A stretch of DNA of 10,649 nt from WTJX01 sp045106295 (lineage in GTDB: Bacteria > Bacteroidota > Bacteroidia > Cytophagales > JAAEPT01). Below the pieces are notes generated by a model. That model saw only the letters and a list, made by a program, of their open reading frames with translations. It ran no database searches and was not told the origin of the DNA. The first letter of the stretch is position 1; each line of letters opens with the position of its first letter. A program made the position numbers and the translations under genes. Positions 6,778 to 10,649 of this stretch are shown here, piece after piece. The DNA is taken from positions 1 to 10,649 of the forward strand of contig JBGCEI010000112.1 of NCBI GenBank assembly GCA_045106295.1. The letters run 5' to 3'.

Positions 6778-7728
6778 ATGAAACAGTTTCTTTCTGTACA
6801 CGATGTTCCTAATATCTCACAATTAGTAAAAAGTGCACTTGACCTTAAAAAGAATCCATTTGCGCATAAAGAGTTAGGAAGAAATAAAACAATAGGTCTT
6901 ATCTTTTTAAATCCAAGCCTTAGAACTCGCTTAAGTACAGAGAAAGCGGCTAAGAACTTAGGGATGGAAGTTATGTCTATGAATTTTGGTACTGATGGTT
7001 GGGGGTTAGAAACAGCTATGGGTACTGTTATGAATGGTAAAGCAGGAGAGCATATAAAAGAAGCAGCAGCTGTTGTAGGTCAATATTGTGATATCATAGG
7101 CGTACGTTCTTTTCCAGGCTTAAAGGATCGTGAATTAGATTATGCAGAAGCTATTGTAAAAGACTTTGTGAAATATTCTGGTAAGCCTGTAGTCAGTTTA
7201 GAATCATCTACACTACATCCTTTACAATCATTAGCTGATACGGTCACAATTGAGGAAAGAAAGAAAAAGAATAAACCAAGAGTTGTTTTAACATGGGCGC
7301 CACATATTAAAGCTTTACCGCAAGCTGTACCTAATTCATTTGCACAATGGATGTCTGCTAATGATGAAATAGACTTCGTTATTACTCACCCAAAAGGGTA
7401 TGAGTTAGATACTCAGTTTACAGTAAGTACACCAATTATTTATGATCAAGATGAAGCATTAGCAGGTGCTGACTTTGTGTATGCAAAAAACTGGTCTTCG
7501 TATGCTGATTATGGAAAGATATTATCGGAAGATAAAAGTTGGATGATTACTGCCGATAAAATGAAATTAACAGATAATGGAGGCTTTATGCACTGCTTAC
7601 CTGTAAGACGAAATATTATTGTAGCAGACGAAGTGTTAGATAGCTCATCATCGCTTGTTATTAATCAAGCAGGAAATAGGGAGTTTGCTGCACAGGCAGT
7701 TTTGAAATCAATGCTTGAAAACAACTAA
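6778..7728 (+). CDS. argF': N-acetyl/N-succinyl-ornithine carbamoyltransferase (ArgF')
   Basis: A 316-residue cytoplasmic transcarbamylase of arginine synthesis that moves a carbamoyl group from carbamoyl phosphate to the delta-amino group of an N-acylated ornithine. The carbamoyl phosphate motif SLRTR is at 47-51, HPLQSLAD at 147-154 and HCLPVRR at 272-278. The acyl-ornithine type, not ordinary OTCase, is shown by TWAPH, PQAVPNSFAQW and the FMHCLPVRRN block. The residue that selects the acyl group is Pro90 in the Bacteroides fragilis succinylornithine enzyme and Glu92 in the Xanthomonas acetylornithine enzyme; here it is Gly90 (KAGEH). The position of the carboxylated Lys302 of the Xanthomonas enzyme is Ile281. 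Both favour succinylornithine. argB follows after 11 bases. The family is very sure, the substrate inferred. Confidence 0.93.
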   Translation: MKQFLSVHDVPNISQLVKSALDLKKNPFAHKELGRNKTIGLIFLNPSLRTRLSTEKAAKNLGMEVMSMNFGTDGWGLETAMGTVMNGKAGEHIKEAAAVVGQYCDIIGVRSFPGLKDRELDYAEAIVKDFVKYSGKPVVSLESSTLHPLQSLADTVTIEERKKKNKPRVVLTWAPHIKALPQAVPNSFAQWMSANDEIDFVITHPKGYELDTQFTVSTPIIYDQDEALAGADFVYAKNWSSYADYGKILSEDKSWMITADKMKLTDNGGFMHCLPVRRNIIVADEVLDSSSSLVINQAGNREFAAQAVLKSMLENN

Positions 7729-7739
7729 ACGGAATAGAA

Positions 7740-8513
7740 ATGGAAATCAAAGTTGTTAAAATTGGAGGGAACGTTATTAACGATGAAGCAAAACTTTATC
7801 AGTTCCTGAAAGACTTTGCTTCTATTTCAGGTCCAAAGGTATTAGTTCATGGTGGAGGTAAGGTAGCGAGTGAGTTAGCACAATCCATAGGCTTGGAAGT
7901 GAAAATGGTTGAAGGACGAAGAGTAACTGATGAAAAGATGCTTGATGTAGTTACCATGGTGTATGCTGGTTTATTAAATAAAAAAATAGTAGCTAACCTT
8001 CAGGCTTTAAATTGTAATGCATTGGGGCTTTCTGGTGCTGATGGGAATACAATACAAAGTCATAAACGTACAGGTTCATCCCTAGATTATGGTTTTGTTG
8101 GCGATGTAGACGAAGTAAATGACTCTCTGTTACATCAATTAATCGAACAAGGAGTAATTCCCGTTTTTTCCGCTATTACACACGATAAGAAAGGTCAGTT
8201 GTTGAATACCAATGCAGACACTATTGCATCTAGTGTAGCTACTGGTTTAAGTGAAAAGGCTAATGTGCAATTGGTTTATTGTTTTGAACTACCTGGTGTA
8301 TTGACAGATATTAATAACCATTCATCTGTGATTCCGGTGATTAATAAAGAAGCCTATCGGCAGTACAAAGAACAAGGAGTAATAGCTGATGGCATGATTC
8401 CTAAGTTAGACAACTGCTTCTCGGCTATTTCAAAAGGAGTGAAGTCTGTGGCTATTTGTCAGGCTGAAAAAGTGAATGAGTTAGTAGAAGGAACATTTAC
8501 CTTGATTGCCTAA
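7740..8513 (+). CDS. argB: Acetylglutamate kinase (possibly succinylglutamate kinase)
   Basis: A 257-residue amino acid kinase that phosphorylates the gamma-carboxyl of N-acylglutamate with ATP, the second step of arginine synthesis. Visible active-site parts are K7-I-G-G10, VHGGG (36-40), GRRVTD (59-64, with R61 as the acylglutamate-binding Arg), LLNTNAD (154-160, N158 and D160) and DGMIPKL (217-223, K222 as phosphate-binding Lys). The nucleotide-side segment reads LVYCFELPGVL (178-188) in place of the LLTDVxGVL common in proteobacterial enzymes. Length is normal for the family. The 11-base gap from argF' indicates one transcript. If ArgF' uses succinylornithine, this kinase must use succinylglutamate; the sequence alone does not decide that. 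Confidence 0.93.
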   Translation: MEIKVVKIGGNVINDEAKLYQFLKDFASISGPKVLVHGGGKVASELAQSIGLEVKMVEGRRVTDEKMLDVVTMVYAGLLNKKIVANLQALNCNALGLSGADGNTIQSHKRTGSSLDYGFVGDVDEVNDSLLHQLIEQGVIPVFSAITHDKKGQLLNTNADTIASSVATGLSEKANVQLVYCFELPGVLTDINNHSSVIPVINKEAYRQYKEQGVIADGMIPKLDNCFSAISKGVKSVAICQAEKVNELVEGTFTLIA

Positions 8514-8520
8514 TTTAGGC
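8508..8520 (+). terminator. Short weak hairpin at the argB stop
   Basis: GCCTA (8508-8512) and TAGGC (8516-8520) form a five-base stem with a three-base loop across the argB stop codon, followed by AGTCTTTCT. It is small and the T-run is broken. It may be a weak terminator or chance. Confidence 0.25.
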
Positions 8521-8635
8521 AGTCTTTCTAAATCAACTAAAAAATATAACGTACTTTTCTTCAATTAGTATGTAACGGGTGGAAGCCATTATATCATTCC
8601 ATCAAAACATTATGCATAACTGTATTTCGTTTTTC

Positions 8636-8670
8636 TTAACAATTTCAAAATGCTACATTGAGATTGTTAA
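8636..8670. promoter_or_regulatory. Inverted repeat before kduI, candidate operator
   Basis: TTAACAAT (8636-8643) and ATTGTTAA (8663-8670) are perfect 8-bp arms 19 bases apart; the right arm ends 12 bases before the kduI ATG. The spacing puts the arm centres about 27 bp apart, close to two and a half helical turns, so binding by one dimer on one face is not the simplest fit. No exact TAnnTTTG is found in the 169-bp spacer; TACATTGA (8654-8661), between the arms, is a degenerate match. A palindrome TATGCATA is at 8611-8618. Confidence 0.38.
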
Positions 8671-8682
8671 AATATTAAAACT

Positions 8683-9516
8683 ATGAGTTACGAACTAAGA
8701 TACGCCACCAACCCGACAGATTTCAAATCCTACGATACTGCTCGTTTAAGGAAAGATTTTTTGATCGAAGATTTATTTGAAGCTGATAAAATAAACTTTG
8801 TGTACTCCATGTACGATCGTTACATTACGGGAGGTGCCGCTCCAACAAGCAAAGAAATCAAATTAGAGTCATTAGATGATTTGAAATCAGATAATTTTCT
8901 TGACCGAAGAGAAATGGGTGTTATCAATGTAGGAAGTGGTAAGGGAGAAGTGATAGTTGATGGTACTACTTATACTATGGAATCTAAAGATGCCATGTAC
9001 ATTGGGAAAGGTTCAAAAGACGTAACATTCAAAGCAGTAAGCGGACAACCTTTATTCTATATTAACTCTACACCTGCTCATAAAGAATTTCCTACTAAAC
9101 ATGTTTCTAAGAAAGATGCTGATGTGATTACATTAGGAACAATGGAACAGTCTAATCACAGAGATATTAATAAAATGTTGGTTAGTCAAGTAATTGATAC
9201 GTGTCAATTACAAATGGGAATGACGGAATTGAGACCAGGTAGTGTATGGAATACGATGCCACCACATACTCACGATAGAAGAATGGAAGTTTATTTCTAT
9301 TTCGATTTACCAGAAGGAGAAGTAGTCTCTCACTTTATGGGACCTATTGATGAAACAAGACATATTTGGATGAAGAATAATCAAGCAGTGATTTCTCCAT
9401 CTTGGTCTATTCACTGTGGTGCAGGAACTAGTAATTATACCTTTATATGGGGAATGGCTGGAGAAAATCTAGATTATGATGATATGGATAAAGCTCAAGT
9501 TTCGGAATTGAGATAA
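8683..9516 (+). CDS. kduI: 5-dehydro-4-deoxy-D-glucuronate isomerase (KduI)
   Basis: A 277-residue cytoplasmic cupin-fold isomerase that converts 5-keto-4-deoxyuronate, formed from unsaturated uronic acids, to 3-deoxy-D-glycero-2,5-hexodiulosonate. KduD then reduces this to 2-keto-3-deoxygluconate. Length equals the E. coli enzyme (278). The zinc site is complete: H195 and H197 in MPPHTHDRRMEVYFYF, E202 in the same block, and H244 in WSIHCGAG. The N-terminal half shows YDRYITGG (45-52) and RREMGVINVG (75-84), also typical. A strong terminator follows at once, so kduI may be a single-gene transcript. The next genes, an AraC regulator and a probable KDG kinase, fit the same pathway. Confidence 0.96.
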   Translation: MSYELRYATNPTDFKSYDTARLRKDFLIEDLFEADKINFVYSMYDRYITGGAAPTSKEIKLESLDDLKSDNFLDRREMGVINVGSGKGEVIVDGTTYTMESKDAMYIGKGSKDVTFKAVSGQPLFYINSTPAHKEFPTKHVSKKDADVITLGTMEQSNHRDINKMLVSQVIDTCQLQMGMTELRPGSVWNTMPPHTHDRRMEVYFYFDLPEGEVVSHFMGPIDETRHIWMKNNQAVISPSWSIHCGAGTSNYTFIWGMAGENLDYDDMDKAQVSELR

Positions 9517-9539
9517 TATTTTCTCTTTCTATTTTGGAA

Positions 9540-9582
9540 GCGTTGTGAATTAGTTTAACTAATTGCAACGCCTTTTTATTTT
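9540..9582 (+). terminator. Rho-independent terminator after kduI
   Basis: GCGTTG (9540-9545) pairs with CAACGC (9566-9571), and the inner arms AATTAGTT (9548-9555) and AACTAATT (9557-9564) extend the stem past a small asymmetric bulge. CTTTTTATTTT follows at 9572. GC-rich base, 24 bases after the kduI stop and a T-run together make this the clearest terminator in the window. Confidence 0.88.
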
Positions 9583-9655
9583 AAGAGTAAATAATTACAT
9601 TTCATTTTACTGATTATTTCATTCTAAAACGATAGAATAAATCCTTTTTACTAAA

Positions 9656-9686
9656 TTGCTCGTACTAGCAATAAAACGACGAGCAA
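9656..9686. promoter_or_regulatory. Inverted repeat abutting the araC-type gene start
   Basis: TTGCTCGT (9656-9663) and ACGAGCAA (9679-9686) are perfect 8-bp arms with a 15-base spacer; the right arm touches the ATG at 9687. The left arm can instead pair its TTGCT (9656-9660) with AGCAA at 9667-9671, so two exclusive RNA hairpins are possible. It may be an autoregulatory operator or an RNA structure that masks the start. Confidence 0.45.
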
Positions 9687-10538
9687 ATGATTCAGAAATC
9701 CATACTTTTAGACGATGCTACTTATCAGTTAATACGAGGAGATAAAGCTTTTTTTGAAGATACGTATCACTTTCATGATGAGATTGAGATTGTAGGGATA
9801 GTATCAGGAAGAGGAGAATTATCTATTGGAGATCAACAACATGAATTCAATAGTGGCGAAGTGTACGCCATAGGAAACCAATTGCCACATCAATGGAAAT
9901 GGGATGAGTCGTATGAAGAAGAGCCAGAGATCTATGTCTTGAATGTACGTTCTAATTTATTGGGTCACGAATTTTTGAATCGAAAGGAAGTACAGAAGTT
10001 ACGTTTATTGATTAGTAAATCTTATCGAGGCCTAAAGGTAGATCAGGAAGCTGCTGATAAAGCAATTCCACTTTTACAAAAATTAGAAAATGCAGATAAT
10101 ATTGAAGGGATTTCTACACTTCTTTGGTTACTGAAATATGTAGGTTGTTGCAAAGGGTATGATCAGTTAGTAGGACATACGTATACGATTATGCGTGACA
10201 GCAAAGAAATTGAGATGGACGATAAAATCAGTATGATTTTGAAATACATCAAAGACAATATTCAAGCAGAGCTATCTACTAAATCTGCGGCTGTGTATTT
10301 TAGTATGTCAGAGATTTCATTTTCACGTTACTTTAAGAGTAAAACAAATATGAGTTTTATTCAGTTTGTAAATGAGTTTAGAATCAGCCAGGCAATTAAA
10401 CTAATGTATGAAACAGATTTAAACATCAAACAGATTGCGTATGAAGTGGGCTATAATAACATTGAGTATTTCAATAAACGATTCAAGAGTAGTAGAAATA
10501 TTACACCTACTGAGTATAAAGATAAGTTTCAGCGCTAG
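9687..10538 (+). CDS. AraC-family regulator with cupin-like sensor domain
   Basis: A 283-residue cytoplasmic transcription factor. The N-terminal part has the cupin pattern of sugar-sensing AraC proteins: YHFHDEIEIVGIVSGRGEL (27-45) with H28, H30 and E34, then GEVYAIGNQLPHQW (57-70). The C-terminal DNA-binding domain (about 180-283) has two helix-turn-helix units, STKSAAVYFSMSEISFSRYF (197-216) and IKQIAYEVGYNNIEYFNKRF (247-266), ending in TPTEYK (273-278). Most such proteins bind a sugar or uronate with the cupin and activate transcription. Lying between kduI and a probable KDG kinase, it likely controls uronate catabolism with a pathway intermediate as effector; that is inferred. The start at 9687 leaves a normal N-terminus. 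Behind it the sequence up to the next gene holds only a weak hairpin. Confidence 0.9.
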   Translation: MIQKSILLDDATYQLIRGDKAFFEDTYHFHDEIEIVGIVSGRGELSIGDQQHEFNSGEVYAIGNQLPHQWKWDESYEEEPEIYVLNVRSNLLGHEFLNRKEVQKLRLLISKSYRGLKVDQEAADKAIPLLQKLENADNIEGISTLLWLLKYVGCCKGYDQLVGHTYTIMRDSKEIEMDDKISMILKYIKDNIQAELSTKSAAVYFSMSEISFSRYFKSKTNMSFIQFVNEFRISQAIKLMYETDLNIKQIAYEVGYNNIEYFNKRFKSSRNITPTEYKDKFQR

Positions 10539-10548
10539 TTTTTTAGAA

Positions 10549-10571
10549 ATGATCAGTTTTTTGATCAAATA
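10549..10571 (+). terminator. Weak hairpin with T-rich loop after the regulator gene
   Basis: TGATCA occurs at about 10549 and again at about 10562, each self-complementary, with a T-rich spacer between them; together they can form a six-base stem. A run of T also directly follows the stop at 10538. This could lower read-through into the kinase gene, but no proper T-run follows the stem. Confidence 0.25.
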
Positions 10572-10582
10572 GCACTACCTCC

Positions 10583-10599
10583 CTAAACAATGTGTTTAG
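10583..10599. promoter_or_regulatory. Inverted repeat before the sugar kinase gene
   Basis: CTAAACA (10583-10589) and TGTTTAG (10593-10599) are perfect 7-bp arms with a three-base centre, ending 12 bases before the ATG at 10612. The 17-bp size suits a dimer operator; as RNA it would be a hairpin close to the start. No exact promoter element is seen; TACCTTTA at 10600 is too near the start codon. Confidence 0.38.
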
Positions 10600-10611
10600 T
10601 ACCTTTAAATT

Positions 10612-10649
10612 ATGAGAGTACTAAGTTTTGGAGAGTTATTAATTCGTCT
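10612..10649 (+). CDS. kdgK: PfkB-family sugar kinase, probably KDG kinase (3' part outside window)
   Basis: Only the first 12 complete codons are present, reading MRVLSFGELLIR, with the next codon beginning CT. The pattern M-[KR]-V-[LV]-[ST]-F-G-E-[IL]-[ML]-[LI]-R is the usual N-terminus of 2-keto-3-deoxygluconate kinases of the PfkB family. The predicted reaction, ATP-dependent phosphorylation of KDG to KDPG, is two steps after KduI, so the context agrees. A fructokinase or another PfkB sugar kinase cannot be excluded from so few residues. Confidence 0.7.
   Translation, partial: MRVLSFGELLIR

Noticed and set aside
9596..9603. TACATTTC as promoter for the AraC-type gene
   Set aside because: One mismatch, no TTG at correct spacing because the kduI terminator lies there, and it is over 80 bases from the start.

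Overview
The window reads as chromosomal DNA from a low-GC member of the Bacteroidota, most likely the Cytophagales, possibly a marine Flammeovirga-like polysaccharide degrader; the genus is a guess. Evidence for the phylum: a Bacteroidota-type promoter (TTG, about 20 bp, then TAnnTTTG), an ArgF' of the acetyl/succinyl-ornithine carbamoyltransferase type, a cytochrome oxidase cluster with a SCO-like gene and a DUF420 gene downstream of subunits III and IV, almost no Shine-Dalgarno sites, and tandem heptamer repeats between genes. All genes lie on the + strand.

Positions 1-2598 are the 3' part of a cytochrome c oxidase locus: subunit III (5' end outside the window), subunit IV, a SCO-family protein without the copper-binding cysteines, a DUF420 (CtaM/YozB-like) membrane protein, a heptamer-repeat spacer, and a small exported CxxC membrane protein. 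The genes are tightly packed (1 nt gap, 7 nt gap, 14 nt overlap) except for that 117-bp spacer.

Positions 2599-6282 encode a very large sensor histidine kinase of NtrY-like type, with about 12 membrane segments and three extracytoplasmic regions. It starts at a TTG in the codon directly after the stop of the CxxC gene and in the same frame. No response regulator is next to it. Then comes a 71-residue Lys/Ala-rich basic protein with its own promoter and a strong hairpin behind it.

Positions 6778-8513 are an arginine biosynthesis pair, argF' and argB. The substrate-selecting residue of ArgF' is Gly90, which argues for a succinylated rather than an acetylated pathway intermediate.

Positions 8683-10649 form a uronate catabolism group: kduI (5-keto-4-deoxyuronate isomerase), an AraC-type regulator with a cupin-like sensor domain, and the first 38 bases of a PfkB-family sugar kinase that is probably 2-keto-3-deoxygluconate kinase (kdgK). 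Together they would process unsaturated uronates released by polysaccharide lyases (pectin, alginate or similar); kduD is not seen here. Inverted repeats stand before argF', kduI, araC and the kinase and are candidate control sites.

No tRNA, rRNA, insertion sequence, CRISPR array or complete new defence system is seen. No gene-free stretch exceeds 300 bases.
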